A stretch of 64,000 nt of DNA from Mycolicibacterium hippocampi (GTDB lineage Bacteria > Actinomycetota > Actinomycetes > Mycobacteriales > Mycobacteriaceae), in the NCBI RefSeq assembly GCF_010723735.1, contig NZ_BLLB01000002.1:2232001-2296000 (forward strand). The letters are read 5' to 3'. Below the pieces are notes generated by a model. That model worked only from the letters and a program-made list of their open reading frames with translations, was not told the DNA's origin and ran no database searches. Both the position numbers and the translations under genes were made by a program. Positions within the stretch are counted from its first letter, which is position 1; every line of letters begins with the position of its first letter. Positions 17,287-25,685 of this stretch are shown piece after piece.

Positions 17287-18456
17287 ATGGCTAGTTGGGC
17301 CGGAGATCCGTCGTTCGACCTGTTCCAGTTGCCCGAGGAACATCAGGAGCTGCGGACAGCGATCCGCGCGCTGTCGGAGAAGGAGATCGCACCGCACGCC
17401 GCGGACTGCGACGAGAACTCGCGCTTTCCGCAGGAAGCTCTGGATGCGCTCGTCGCCTCCGGCTTCAACGCAGTGCACGTGCCCGAGGAGTTCGGCGGCC
17501 AGGGTGCCGACTCGGTGGCCGCCTGCATCGTCATCGAAGAGGTGGCCCGCGTCGACGCGTCCGCCTCGCTGATCCCGGCGGTCAACAAGCTCGGCACCAT
17601 GGGGCTGATCCTGCGTGGTTCCGACGAGCTGAAGAAGCAGGTGTTGCCCTCGATCGCCAACGGTGAGGCGATGGCCTCCTACGCGCTGTCTGAGCGCGAG
17701 GCCGGCAGCGACGCCGGGGCAATGCGCACCCGCGCGAAGGCCGACGGCGACGACTGGATCCTCAACGGCACCAAGTGCTGGATCACCAACGGCGGCAAGT
17801 CCAGCTGGTACACCGTGATGGCGGTGTCCGACCCGGACAAGGGCGCCAACGGCATCTCGGCGTTCATGGTGCACGTCGACGACGAGGGCTTCACGATCGG
17901 GCCGAAGGAACGCAAGCTGGGCATCAAGGGCTCGCCGACCACCGAGCTGTACTTCGAGAACTGCCGGATCCCGGGCGACCGGATCATCGGCGAGCCCGGC
18001 ACCGGGTTCAAGACCGCGCTGGCCACCCTCGACCACACCCGCCCGACCATCGGCGCGCAAGCCGTCGGTATCGCCCAGGGCGCGCTGGACGCGGCGATCG
18101 AATACACCAAGGACCGCAAGCAGTTCGGCAAGAGCATCTCCGAGTTCCAGGCGGTGCAGTTCATGCTCGCCGACATGGCGATGAAGGTGGAGTCGGCGCG
18201 GCTGATGGTGTACTCCGCGGCCGCACGCGCCGAGCGGGGCGAGGGCAACCTCGGCTTCATCTCGGCGGCGTCGAAGTGCCTGGCCTCCGACGTCGCGATG
18301 GAGGTGACCACCGACGCCGTGCAGTTGTTCGGCGGGGCCGGCTACACCGTCGACTTCCCGGTCGAGCGGATGATGCGCGATGCCAAGATCACCCAGATCT
18401 ACGAGGGCACCAACCAGATTCAGCGTGTGGTGATGAGCCGCGCCCTGCTGAAGTAA
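17287..18456 (+). CDS. fadE25: Acyl-CoA dehydrogenase
   Basis: FAD-dependent enzyme that introduces the alpha-beta double bond into acyl-CoA. The 389 residues show the N-terminal helical domain (EEHQELRTAIRALSEKEIAP) and the middle FAD/substrate strand (ASYALSEREAGSDAGAMRT, then CWITNGGKSSW). The C-terminal helical domain has RKQFGKSISEFQAVQFMLAD and the catalytic-Glu motif TQIYEGTNQIQR. The start is the ATG at 17287: AAGGAG at 17275-17280 directly touches an earlier ATG at 17281 but is six bases from this one, and 389 residues is the length I recall for M. tuberculosis FadE25. A family A repeat begins six bases after the stop. Confidence 0.93.
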   Translation: MASWAGDPSFDLFQLPEEHQELRTAIRALSEKEIAPHAADCDENSRFPQEALDALVASGFNAVHVPEEFGGQGADSVAACIVIEEVARVDASASLIPAVNKLGTMGLILRGSDELKKQVLPSIANGEAMASYALSEREAGSDAGAMRTRAKADGDDWILNGTKCWITNGGKSSWYTVMAVSDPDKGANGISAFMVHVDDEGFTIGPKERKLGIKGSPTTELYFENCRIPGDRIIGEPGTGFKTALATLDHTRPTIGAQAVGIAQGALDAAIEYTKDRKQFGKSISEFQAVQFMLADMAMKVESARLMVYSAAARAERGEGNLGFISAASKCLASDVAMEVTTDAVQLFGGAGYTVDFPVERMMRDAKITQIYEGTNQIQRVVMSRALLK

Positions 18457-18461
18457 CCCCG

Positions 18462-18525
18462 CCGCGAAATATCATTCCGGGCTGTGGTTGAGGGCTGATC
18501 CACGACCATGGCTTCACACTCGCGG
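18462..18525. repeat. Palindromic repeat family A, copy 2
   Basis: This 64-bp copy runs from CCGCGAAATATCATTCCGGG to CTTCACACTCGCGG. It starts six bases after the fadE25 stop and lies 49 bp before the next gene. It is in the opposite orientation to copies 1, 5 and 6. Confidence 0.9.
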
Positions 18526-18574
18526 CGTGGAATTCGTGTGCCCGCGCGGAGGGAGTCGCTTGTAGGCTTTCCGC

Positions 18575-18931
18575 ATGGAGTCTGGGGATCTCGAGCCGCG
18601 GGTCGCGGCTCTGGAGAATCAGGTACGGGATCTGACTGGGCGCGTGCGTGCCAGCGAGCACGATGCCGCCGCTGCCCGGGTGCTGGCCGGCGCCGCCGAT
18701 CGCGACGTCGGCGAGATCCGCGGTGAGCTGCGCGACTTCCGGCAGGCCACCACGGCGAGTTTCAACGCCATGCGACAGGACTTCGTCGACCTGCGCGAGC
18801 ATGTTGACCAAGGGTTCGAGCAGGTCGATCGAGCGTTCGCTGAGATGCGCGGAAGGTTCGACGCCGCGGCGGCCGGTCAGCAGCAGATGGTCGAACTTTT
18901 GCAGCCGGTCCTCAACGATCGCGAAAAGTAA
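18575..18931 (+). CDS. Small coiled-coil protein of unknown function
   Basis: This 118-residue protein has almost no hydrophobic core outside heptad positions. Residues 8-100 read as coiled coil: RVAALENQVRDLTGRV, then AADRDVGEIRGELRDFRQ, then DFVDLREHVDQGFEQVDRAF. Ala, Arg, Asp and Glu dominate. No catalytic motif is visible. It resembles many short mycobacterial coiled-coil proteins without known roles. The gene is bracketed by two family A repeats in the same orientation, the second beginning one base after its stop codon. The segment may therefore be an accessory cassette between fadE25 and birA (inference). Confidence 0.6.
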   Translation: MESGDLEPRVAALENQVRDLTGRVRASEHDAAAARVLAGAADRDVGEIRGELRDFRQATTASFNAMRQDFVDLREHVDQGFEQVDRAFAEMRGRFDAAAAGQQQMVELLQPVLNDREK

Positions 18932-18932
18932 C

Positions 18933-18996
18933 CCGCGAGATAGCACTCCGGGCTGTGGTTGAGGGCCGATCCACGACTGTGGCTTCACACTCGCGG
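18933..18996. repeat. Palindromic repeat family A, copy 3
   Basis: This 64-bp copy runs from CCGCGAGATAGCACTCCGGG to CTTCACACTCGCGG. It sits between two convergent stop codons: one base after the coiled-coil gene and seven bases before the minus-strand birA stop. A bidirectional terminator role is plausible. Confidence 0.9.
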
Positions 18997-19003
18997 CGAC
19001 CAG

Positions 19004-19813
19004 CTACGCCGGCCGCAGATGCGTGATGTCGCCTGCCGACACCGTCACCGTCGTCCCCGCGTCGTCGATCAGCAGTCGGCCGCCGTCGTCGATACCTGTT
19101 GCGGTGCCGACGATCTCAGCGTCGCCGGGCAGAATCGCCCGGACCCGCGTGCCGATGGTGGTGCTCACCTCGCGGTAGTCGGCCGCCAGCGTGCTGTCGG
19201 AGGTGCGCCACCGCGCCAGGCCGTCGCTCAGCGCGGCCAGCAGCAGAGCAGTCAGCATCGTGCGGTCGACGTCGTGGCCGAGCATGCTCAGCGACACCGC
19301 GTTCGGATCCGGCAGCTCGTCTTCGGTCAGGCTGACATTGAGGCCCAGGCCGACGACGATCACCGGCGCGGCCACCTCGGCCAGAATACCGGCCAGCTTC
19401 CCGGTCCCGACCAGAACATCGTTGGGCCACTTGAGTCCTGCGTCGATGCCGAGGTCACGGACCGTGTGTGCAACGGCCAGGCCGGTGAGCAGCGGTAGCC
19501 ACCCCCACGCGTCGGGTGCCACGCCGCTGGTGTCGACGCCCAGCGACATCGAGATCTGCGAGCGCGCCGGCGCCGACCAGCTGCGGCCGTGACGTCCCCG
19601 TCCCGCGCTCTGGTGCTCGGCCAGCAACACCGCACCCGCGATGTCCTCGCCGGCCGCCCGCGCGATCAGATCGGCGTTCGTCGACCCCGTTTCGGAGACC
19701 ACGTCGACCCGCCGGAACTCGGTGGCAGGGAGCACGGCACGAAGGGCGTCGACGTCGAGCGGGGAGCGATCCACGGCGTTGAGGGTAGTGCGTCGTAATT
19801 GGGGCTCGGTCAC
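19004..19813 (-). CDS. birA: Biotin--[acetyl-CoA-carboxylase] ligase
   Basis: BirA makes biotinyl-AMP and biotinylates the acyl-CoA carboxylase subunits needed for mycolic acid precursors. The 269-residue form begins at the GTG at 19811-19813, which overlaps the TGA of the preceding RHH gene (GTGA). Motifs are complete: ETGSTNADLI, the biotinyl-AMP loop SAGRGRHGRSW, the catalytic GLKWPNDVLV, GKLAGILAE and VVGLGLNVSLTEDELPD. There is no N-terminal winged-helix domain, so it is a monofunctional group I ligase. In M. tuberculosis, as I recall, birA sits directly beside Rv3278c. Here it lies about 6 kb away after fadE25, so the local order has changed. Confidence 0.92.
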   Translation of the reverse strand: MTEPQLRRTTLNAVDRSPLDVDALRAVLPATEFRRVDVVSETGSTNADLIARAAGEDIAGAVLLAEHQSAGRGRHGRSWSAPARSQISMSLGVDTSGVAPDAWGWLPLLTGLAVAHTVRDLGIDAGLKWPNDVLVGTGKLAGILAEVAAPVIVVGLGLNVSLTEDELPDPNAVSLSMLGHDVDRTMLTALLLAALSDGLARWRTSDSTLAADYREVSTTIGTRVRAILPGDAEIVGTATGIDDGGRLLIDDAGTTVTVSAGDITHLRPA

Positions 19814-20010
19814 GCGTCCTTGAGCCACTCCAGAACCGCTGCCTCTTCGCGCACCACGCGCTGCAACGCAGTGGCTACTGTGGCCTTGTGTTCGCGTCGA
19901 GCGATGTACTCGTCGATCGCCGAGAGCGCGACCGCTTGTATGGAGCGGCCCTCCGCGGCGGCCTGCCGACGCAACGCGTCAGCCCGCTGCTCGTCCAGCG
20001 TCACCCTCAT
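19810..20010 (-). CDS. Ribbon-helix-helix antitoxin-like protein, no partner toxin
   Basis: This 66-residue protein from the ATG at 20008-20010 opens with MRVTLDEQRADALRRQAAAE and continues GRSIQAVALSAIDEYIARRE. That is the strand-helix-helix pattern of Arc/MetJ/CopG-type antitoxins. The C-terminal region (VVREEAAVLEWLKDA) is the usual toxin-binding tail. I recall similar antitoxins usually being followed, with overlap, by a death-on-curing type toxin. Here the overlapping downstream gene is birA, so it appears to be an orphan. It could autoregulate the small operon that ends in birA. The assignment rests on pattern rather than on a family search. Confidence 0.6.
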   Translation of the reverse strand: MRVTLDEQRADALRRQAAAEGRSIQAVALSAIDEYIARREHKATVATALQRVVREEAAVLEWLKDA

Positions 20011-20030
20011 GCCGCGATGATGCGGACGCT

Positions 20031-20351
20031 CTACCGCAGCGTCGCGGGCTCCAGCGACTCCAGCAGCTGGGCGAACTCGGCGTGCTCGGCGGTCACCCGG
20101 TTCAGCGCGCCGAAACCAGTGACGAACGCCATCATCGCCGCGAGCGCCCACAAGTTGCCCAGCGCCCACTCCCACGCGGTCGCCGTCGGCGCCGACACGA
20201 GCCAGTAGACGGCGAAGACGACGAGCGCGTATCCGCAGAAGATGCTGAAGCGGCCGTCGGCGCTGGCCCGCCAACCAGGATGGCGACGGTTACGCAGATG
20301 CCACACGGACAGGGCGACGACGAGCACGATCGCGGTGATGGTCGACTCCAT
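20031..20351 (-). CDS. Small membrane protein of unknown function
   Basis: The 106-residue protein starts at the ATG at 20349-20351 with AGGAGG eight bases upstream. It has three hydrophobic segments: residues 3-17 (short), about 37-53 (FCGYALVVFAVYWLV) and about 65-85 (LWALAAMMAFVTGFGAL). A soluble acidic tail follows (AEHAEFAQLLESLEP). No family recognised. It heads a three-gene minus-strand set with the RHH protein (20 bp downstream) and birA. Confidence 0.6.
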   Translation of the reverse strand: MESTITAIVLVVALSVWHLRNRRHPGWRASADGRFSIFCGYALVVFAVYWLVSAPTATAWEWALGNLWALAAMMAFVTGFGALNRVTAEHAEFAQLLESLEPATLR

Positions 20352-20472
20352 GGTCGCGCCTCCTCACGGACGGCCCCCCAGCGTGTGATCTTTGCCAAAA
20401 CTTAATCGTCGTGACACAGAACATTGTGAACCTACATGCTGTGGGCAGTCTGTGACAACGAAAACAATCTGG

Positions 20473-21195
20473 TCACGGCGACGTGCGCGTCAATTTCTCC
20501 GTCTGACGTCGGCGGTCCAGCAAATCGGGGTCCGGATTCGCCACCTGCACCAGCGACGCGCCGACCACGTACACCGCAAGCAGATGCTCGACGATGTCGT
20601 CGGCCGTCTCCCACGCCGCCGTCGACATGATCCGGTCCTCAGCAGTCAGCCCCTGAGCCGCGGCCGAAGCCCGCGCCGCAGCCAGCACGTCATCGACCGA
20701 GCGGCCGTCCAGCGCCGGCCCCGGCACCCGCTCGGGGACGATCTGATCGCCGTGCACCCGCACCGACGTCGCATAGTCCGTCACCCCGACGGGAAGATCG
20801 GGCACCGGCTTGCCGAACGGGTCCAGCGACAGCACCGCGATCTCGCCCATGCCCACGGCGGCGTCGGCCTCCGCCAGCCGGTCCGCCGTGCACAGCGCGA
20901 TGTCGGCCTCCGGGTTCTCCGACCCGGCCGGTACCACCTCACACCCGATCCACCACACCCCGAACAGCACCGCCGCGGTCTGCCAGTGCGCGGGCAACAG
21001 CACCGCGACCCGGCTACCCGGCGTCGCCCCCATCTCGTCGCGCAGCAGGTTGGCGGTCTTGGCCGCCCAGTTGGCCAGCGTCGCGGTGGACAACTCGATG
21101 CGTTCGCCGGTGGCGTCGTCGTAGTAGGTGATGCGCGGACCGGCCGGGTTGGTGGCCATCAGCGGGTCGAGGACGGCTGAACTGACGGTGCTCAC
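20473..21195 (-). CDS. TIGR03089-type AMP-binding-like protein (Rv3268-like)
   Basis: This 240-residue protein resembles only the N-terminal part of adenylate-forming enzymes. ITYYDDATGERIELSTATLANW and GSRVAVLLPAHWQTAAVLFGVWWIGCEVVPAG are like the acyl-CoA synthetase fold, but the phosphate-binding and hinge motifs of the family are absent, so it is probably not a working ligase. This fits the actinobacterial TIGR03089 family of unknown role. The GTG start (21193-21195) lies one base after the stop of the LCP-family gene, so the two are co-transcribed, as I recall for Rv3267-Rv3268. Confidence 0.8.
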   Translation of the reverse strand: MSTVSSAVLDPLMATNPAGPRITYYDDATGERIELSTATLANWAAKTANLLRDEMGATPGSRVAVLLPAHWQTAAVLFGVWWIGCEVVPAGSENPEADIALCTADRLAEADAAVGMGEIAVLSLDPFGKPVPDLPVGVTDYATSVRVHGDQIVPERVPGPALDGRSVDDVLAAARASAAAQGLTAEDRIMSTAAWETADDIVEHLLAVYVVGASLVQVANPDPDLLDRRRQTEKLTRTSP

Positions 21196-21196
21196 G

Positions 21197-22666
21197 TCAG
21201 TTGACGCACTGCGGGTCGCTGGAGCCGGCCGTGATGATCGGCGGCGGCGCGTCGACGGCCGTCGCGGCGCCGGCGGCGTTGTTCAGCGGCGCGGACAGCG
21301 TGACGTCGGTGCCGTCCAGCCCCGACCCCGGCCCGGTGTAGTCGTCGGACAGCACCACCCGCGCCCAGCCTTCCGGCACGCCGTCGACCTCGACCACCGG
21401 CAGCCCACCGAGATCCTGCGCGACCGCCTGGGCGCCCAGATCGTCGGCCGTGGCGGCCTGCACCTGGCTGTTCGACACCGGAGAGCCCTCGTTGTTGCCG
21501 ACGTTTCCCGGCGCGAAGCCCCTGCCGTCGAGCACATGGGAGACCGCGGCGGCCAGGCCGTTGACGTCGGTGTCGTTGAGCACGTCGACGGTGGTCTTGT
21601 CCGGGGTCCAGGCCAGCTCCTCGGTGTTGCCCTCTTCCTGTTCGTCCAACAGGCTGGTCACCCAGTTCTCGACCTCGTTGGGGTCCACGCGCACCACGCT
21701 CTGCATGCCGTCGTCGCTCCAGCCGGCCTCCTCGACGATCGGGATGGTCGCGAACGCGACGTTGCCCGCGGCGAGCTTCTGCAGCTGCTCGACGAAATCC
21801 ATGATGTCCCAGTCATCGGAGAGCACCACCGAACGCTGCACCGCCTGCTCGAGCCGGTTCAGCGTCGCCGGGCTGGACAGCGTCTTGCTGGAGATCACCT
21901 CGTGGGCCAGCGACGCCATCACCGCCTGCTGGCGGGTCACCCGGTCCAGGTCGCCGCGGGGCAGGTCGTGACGCTGGCGGACGAAGCTCAGCGCCTGCGC
22001 GCCGTTGAGCTTCTGCCAGCCGGCGGGGAAGTCGGCGCCCGAAAGCTGTTCGTAGACAGGCGCGTTGAGGCACACGTCGACGCCGCCCAGGGCGTCGGTG
22101 ATCAACGCGAACCCGAGCAGGCCGATCTCGGCGTAGTGGTCGACGGTGACGCCGGTGAGGTTGGCGACGGTCTTGATCAGCTCTTCGCGGCCGGCGTCCT
22201 GGGCGATCGGTTCGGCGACGGCGGGGTCTTGTCCCTGCTCCTCGACGAGCTCGATCATCTTCTCCAGGTGCACCGAGCCGTACACCCCGTTGATCTTCAT
22301 CTTCCCGATCCCGGGGGCCTCCACGTAGGAGTCGCGGGGGATGGAGATCGCCGTCGCCGACTGCCCGTTGTTCGGGATGCGGATCAGGATGATCGTGTCG
22401 GTGTTGGTGGAGACGTCGTTGCCCGCGCGCAGCACCGACAGCTCCTCCTGCGACAGCGGGTTGCCGTGCGCGTCGGTGCGGCTGTCCATGCCGACCAGCA
22501 GCACGTCGATCGCGCCGTCGTCGCCGCCCTCGCCCAGCGCGATCGGGTTGATCTGGTTGATCCCGGATTCGAACGACCGGATCTTGCCCCACGCCAGACC
22601 GGTGCCGAGGACGATCGCCAGTGCCGCGGCCACGGAAATGACACGCATCAGCTGAGCAGCAGGCAT
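21197..22666 (-). CDS. cpsA: LytR-CpsA-Psr (LCP) family cell-wall ligase
   Basis: LCP proteins act outside the membrane and join arabinogalactan to peptidoglycan. The 489-residue protein has one N-terminal membrane anchor (residues 6-27), then the LCP domain. DVLLVGMDSRTDAHG, SIPRDSYVEAPGIGKMKIN, DALGGVDVCL and GAQALSFVRQRHDLPRGDL carry the expected Arg and Asp residues that bind pyrophosphate and metal. A LytR_C domain follows (VDVLNDTDVNGLAAAVSHVL). The gene diverges from rmlD, whose product feeds the rhamnose linker of the same polymer. Length is close to what I recall for M. tuberculosis Rv3267. Confidence 0.9.
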   Translation of the reverse strand: MPAAQLMRVISVAAALAIVLGTGLAWGKIRSFESGINQINPIALGEGGDDGAIDVLLVGMDSRTDAHGNPLSQEELSVLRAGNDVSTNTDTIILIRIPNNGQSATAISIPRDSYVEAPGIGKMKINGVYGSVHLEKMIELVEEQGQDPAVAEPIAQDAGREELIKTVANLTGVTVDHYAEIGLLGFALITDALGGVDVCLNAPVYEQLSGADFPAGWQKLNGAQALSFVRQRHDLPRGDLDRVTRQQAVMASLAHEVISSKTLSSPATLNRLEQAVQRSVVLSDDWDIMDFVEQLQKLAAGNVAFATIPIVEEAGWSDDGMQSVVRVDPNEVENWVTSLLDEQEEGNTEELAWTPDKTTVDVLNDTDVNGLAAAVSHVLDGRGFAPGNVGNNEGSPVSNSQVQAATADDLGAQAVAQDLGGLPVVEVDGVPEGWARVVLSDDYTGPGSGLDGTDVTLSAPLNNAAGAATAVDAPPPIITAGSSDPQCVN

Positions 22667-22732
22667 TTGGCCAGGTTACTGGCGAGCGGGCCACATGCCG
22701 GGTAGCGCGCACCGGCGTGCCAAACTCGACAG

Positions 22733-23617
22733 ATGTCGTCACGGATCGTCATCACCGGAGCAGGTGGCCTGGTCGGACGGGTCTTGGCAGGTCAAGCCCG
22801 CCAGCAGGGCCGCGACGTGCTCGCGTTGACGTCCTCGGAGTGTGACATCACCGACCCGTCGGCCTCCGAGCGGTTCATCTCGTCCGACGACGTCGTTGTC
22901 AACTGCGCGGCATACACCAAGGTCGACGCCGCCGAGGACGACCCCGAGCGTGCCGCCGCGGTCAACACCGTCGGCGCCGAGTACGTCGCCCACGCGTGTG
23001 CACGGGCCGGCGCGTCGCTGATCCACCTGTCCACCGACTACGTGTTCAGCGGCGCGTTCCCCGACGGCCAGCCCCGGCCGTATGACATCGACGACCCCGT
23101 GGGCCCGCTGTCGGTGTACGGCCGGACCAAGCTCGCCGGTGAGTTCGCGGTGCTCTCAGCCATGCCGACGGCGTACATCGTGCGCACCGCGTGGATCTAC
23201 GAGGGCCGCGACGACGGCTCGGACTTCGCCGCCGGGATCCGCCGCGCCGCTGCGGGAACGGACACCGTCGACGTGGTCGCCGACCAGATCGGGTCACCGA
23301 CCTACGTCGTCGACCTGGCCGACGCACTGCTGCAGATCGCCGACTGCGAGATCAGCGAGGCGGTGCTGCACGCCGCCAACGGTGGCGCCTGCAGCCGGTA
23401 CGAGCAGGCGCAGGCGATCTTCGAGGAGGTCGGCGCCGACCCGGCACGGGTGAAGCCCGTCGGCAGCGACCGGCACCCCCGCCCCGCGCCGCGCCCGCCG
23501 TATTCGGCGTTGTCCGAGGTCAAGTCCGCCGCGGCCGGCCTGACACCGCTGCGGCCGTGGCGCGACGCAGTGGCCGCCGCGATGGAAGCTGCCGGGCCGC
23601 TACCCTCTACGCCGTGA
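22733..23617 (+). CDS. rmlD: dTDP-4-dehydrorhamnose reductase
   Basis: RmlD makes the last step to dTDP-L-rhamnose, donor of the rhamnosyl linker between peptidoglycan and galactan. The 294-residue protein has the N-terminal NAD(P)H-binding ITGAGGLVGRVLA, the substrate-site STDYVFSGAFPDG and the catalytic YGRTKLAGE (Y-x3-K). A conserved DQIGSPTYVVDLADAL comes near the C-terminus. It is followed 16 bases later by wbbL, which uses its product, then by manC. Confidence 0.95.
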   Translation: MSSRIVITGAGGLVGRVLAGQARQQGRDVLALTSSECDITDPSASERFISSDDVVVNCAAYTKVDAAEDDPERAAAVNTVGAEYVAHACARAGASLIHLSTDYVFSGAFPDGQPRPYDIDDPVGPLSVYGRTKLAGEFAVLSAMPTAYIVRTAWIYEGRDDGSDFAAGIRRAAAGTDTVDVVADQIGSPTYVVDLADALLQIADCEISEAVLHAANGGACSRYEQAQAIFEEVGADPARVKPVGSDRHPRPAPRPPYSALSEVKSAAAGLTPLRPWRDAVAAAMEAAGPLPSTP

Positions 23618-23633
23618 GATCGGCAGCGCTGGC

Positions 23634-24515
23634 GTGAGCGACGAACTGTTTGTCGTGACGGTGACGTATTCGCCGGGCCCGCATCTGGATCGGTTCCTCG
23701 CCACGCTGTCACACGCCACCGACCGCCCCGTCACCGTCGTCATGGCCGACAACGGATCGACCGACGGCGCGCCGGAGGAGGCGCTCGAGCGCCATCCCAA
23801 CGTGCGGTTGCTGCGCACCGGCGCCAACCTCGGCTACGGCACCGCCGTAAACCGCGCCGTCAGCGAATACGTCTCCGGGACAGACTTTTTCATCGTCGCC
23901 AACCCCGACGTGCAGTGGGGGCCACGCAGCATCGACCTGTTGATCGAGGCCGCCGGCCGCTGGCCCCGCGCCGGATCGCTCGGACCGCTGATCCACGACC
24001 CCGACGGCTCGGTGTACCCGTCGGCACGGCACCTACCGTCGATCATCAGGGGCGGCATGCACGCCGTCGTCGGCCCGGTGTGGCCGTCGAACCCATGGTC
24101 GGCGGTCTACCGCCAGGAACGCACCGACCCCAGCGAACGCGCCGTCGGGTGGCTGTCGGGCTCGTGCCTGCTGCTGCGCACCTCGGCGTTCGAAGAGGTC
24201 TCCGGGTTCGACGAGCGCTACTTCATGTACATGGAAGACGTCGACCTGGGAGACCGGCTCGGCCGGGCGGGCTGGCAGAACGTCTACGTTCCCTCGGCCG
24301 AGGTGCTGCACGCCAAGGGGCACTCCACCGGCCGCGACCCGGCCCGCAACCTGGCCGCCCACCACGTCAGCACCTATCTCTTCCTCGCCGATAGGTACCC
24401 CAAATGGTGGCAGGCCCCGCTACGGTGGGCTTTCCGGGGGGCTCTGGGGGCGCGATCCAGTCTGGTGGTGCGCAGTTCGCTCAAGGCCCGCCGCGCGCAG
24501 GCGAAAGGACGCTGA
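23634..24515 (+). CDS. wbbL: Rhamnosyltransferase of the cell-wall linker
   Basis: WbbL is a GT2-type transferase that adds L-rhamnose to polyprenyl-PP-GlcNAc. The 293 residues include the GT-A nucleotide fold (VVMADNGSTDGAPEEAL), the NLGYGTAVNRAV stretch, NPDVQWGP (metal site) and the C-terminal acceptor region. That region has GWLSGSCLLLRTSAFEEV and the D-E-R-Y-FMYMEDVDLGDRL motif. The GTG at 23634 is the start. Its TGA overlaps the ATG of manC (TGATG), coupling the two. It is probably essential, as in M. tuberculosis. Confidence 0.93.
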   Translation: MSDELFVVTVTYSPGPHLDRFLATLSHATDRPVTVVMADNGSTDGAPEEALERHPNVRLLRTGANLGYGTAVNRAVSEYVSGTDFFIVANPDVQWGPRSIDLLIEAAGRWPRAGSLGPLIHDPDGSVYPSARHLPSIIRGGMHAVVGPVWPSNPWSAVYRQERTDPSERAVGWLSGSCLLLRTSAFEEVSGFDERYFMYMEDVDLGDRLGRAGWQNVYVPSAEVLHAKGHSTGRDPARNLAAHHVSTYLFLADRYPKWWQAPLRWAFRGALGARSSLVVRSSLKARRAQAKGR

Positions 24516-25594
24516 TGGTCAATCCAGCCGAGGTTGATGCTGTCGTACTGGTCGGTGGAATGGGCACGCGGCTGCGGCCCCTGACGCTGTCGGCGCCCAA
24601 ACCGATGCTGCCGACCGCCGGGCTGGCGTTCCTGACACACCTGCTGTCCCGGATCGCCGAGGCCGGCATCGAGCACGTGGTGCTGGGGACGTCGTACAAG
24701 GCCGAGGTGTTCGAGTCCGAGTTCGGCGACGGCTCCAAGCTCGGATTGCAGATCGAGTACGTCGTCGAGGACGAGCCGCTGGGCACCGGCGGGGGCATCG
24801 CCAACGTCGCGTCCCGGTTGCGTCACGACACCGCGATCGTGTTCAACGGCGACGTGTTGTCCGGCTGCGATCTGCGTGCACTGCTGGACTCGCACGCCGA
24901 GCGGGAAGCCGATGTGACGCTGCATCTGGTGCGCGTCGGCGATCCACGCGCATTCGGCTGCGTGCCAACCGATTCCGACGGAGTGGTGACGGAGTTTCTG
25001 GAGAAGACGCAAGACCCGCCGACTGACCAGATCAACGCCGGCTGCTACGTCTTCAAGCGCTCGGTGATCGAGGAGATCCCCACCGGGCGTGCGCTGTCGG
25101 TGGAACGCGAGGTGTTCCCCCAGCTGCTGGCTGACGGTCGGCGGGTGTGCGGGTACGTCGACGCCACCTACTGGCGCGACATGGGAACGCCCGAGGATTT
25201 TGTGCGTGGGTCTGCCGACCTGGTGCGCGGCATCGCGCCGTCACCGGCGCTGAAAGGTCAGCGCGGCGAATCGCTGGTGCACGACGGCGCGTCGGTGGCC
25301 CCCGGTGCGCTGCTGATCGGTGGCACTGTGGTGGGCCGCGGCGCGGAGATCTCCGGCGGCGCCAGGCTGGACGGTGCGGTGATCTTCGACGGCGTGCGCG
25401 TGGAGGCCGGGGCCGTCATCGAGCGGTCCATCATCGGCTTCGGCGCGCGGATCGGGCCGCGGGCGCTGATCCGTGACGGCGTGATCGGCGACGGGGCCAA
25501 CATCGGGGCCCGCTGCGAACTGCTGCGCGGCGCCCGGGTGTGGCCGGGGGTGACGCTGCCCGACGGCGGCCTGCGCTTCTCCACCGACGTCTAG
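24515..25594 (+). CDS. manC: Mannose-1-phosphate guanylyltransferase (Rv3264c-like)
   Basis: This nucleotidyltransferase makes GDP-mannose for lipomannan, PIMs and mannoproteins. The 359-residue protein carries VLVGGMGTRLRPLTLSAPKP (the N-terminal signature), LGTGGGIANV, FNGDVLSGCD and the DATYWRDMGTPEDF site. A left-handed beta-helix of hexapeptide repeats follows (about residues 255-355). The start is the ATG overlapping the wbbL stop; a longer open frame reaching back to 24404 lies inside wbbL. In the M. tuberculosis annotation the gene is also called manB, which causes confusion with the phosphomannomutase at 33808. Confidence 0.92.
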   Translation: MVNPAEVDAVVLVGGMGTRLRPLTLSAPKPMLPTAGLAFLTHLLSRIAEAGIEHVVLGTSYKAEVFESEFGDGSKLGLQIEYVVEDEPLGTGGGIANVASRLRHDTAIVFNGDVLSGCDLRALLDSHAEREADVTLHLVRVGDPRAFGCVPTDSDGVVTEFLEKTQDPPTDQINAGCYVFKRSVIEEIPTGRALSVEREVFPQLLADGRRVCGYVDATYWRDMGTPEDFVRGSADLVRGIAPSPALKGQRGESLVHDGASVAPGALLIGGTVVGRGAEISGGARLDGAVIFDGVRVEAGAVIERSIIGFGARIGPRALIRDGVIGDGANIGARCELLRGARVWPGVTLPDGGLRFSTDV

Positions 25595-25621
25595 CTCTGC
25601 CGGGCCGCGCGGCCGGCCGCC

Positions 25622-25685
25622 CCGCGAAATATCATTCCGGGCTGCTCAAGCCGGCCATTTCACAGCCCTGCCTTCACTCTCGCGG
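25622..25685. repeat. Palindromic repeat family A, copy 4
   Basis: This 64-bp copy runs from CCGCGAAATATCATTCCGGG to CCTTCACTCTCGCGG. It begins 27 bases after the manC stop and contains the last 12 codons and stop of the minus-strand gene at 25646-26515. Its central half differs most from the other copies. Confidence 0.88.

Noticed and set aside
21128..22705. 525-codon frame opposite the LCP gene
   Set aside because: Shadow of cpsA. The LCP motifs are on the other strand.
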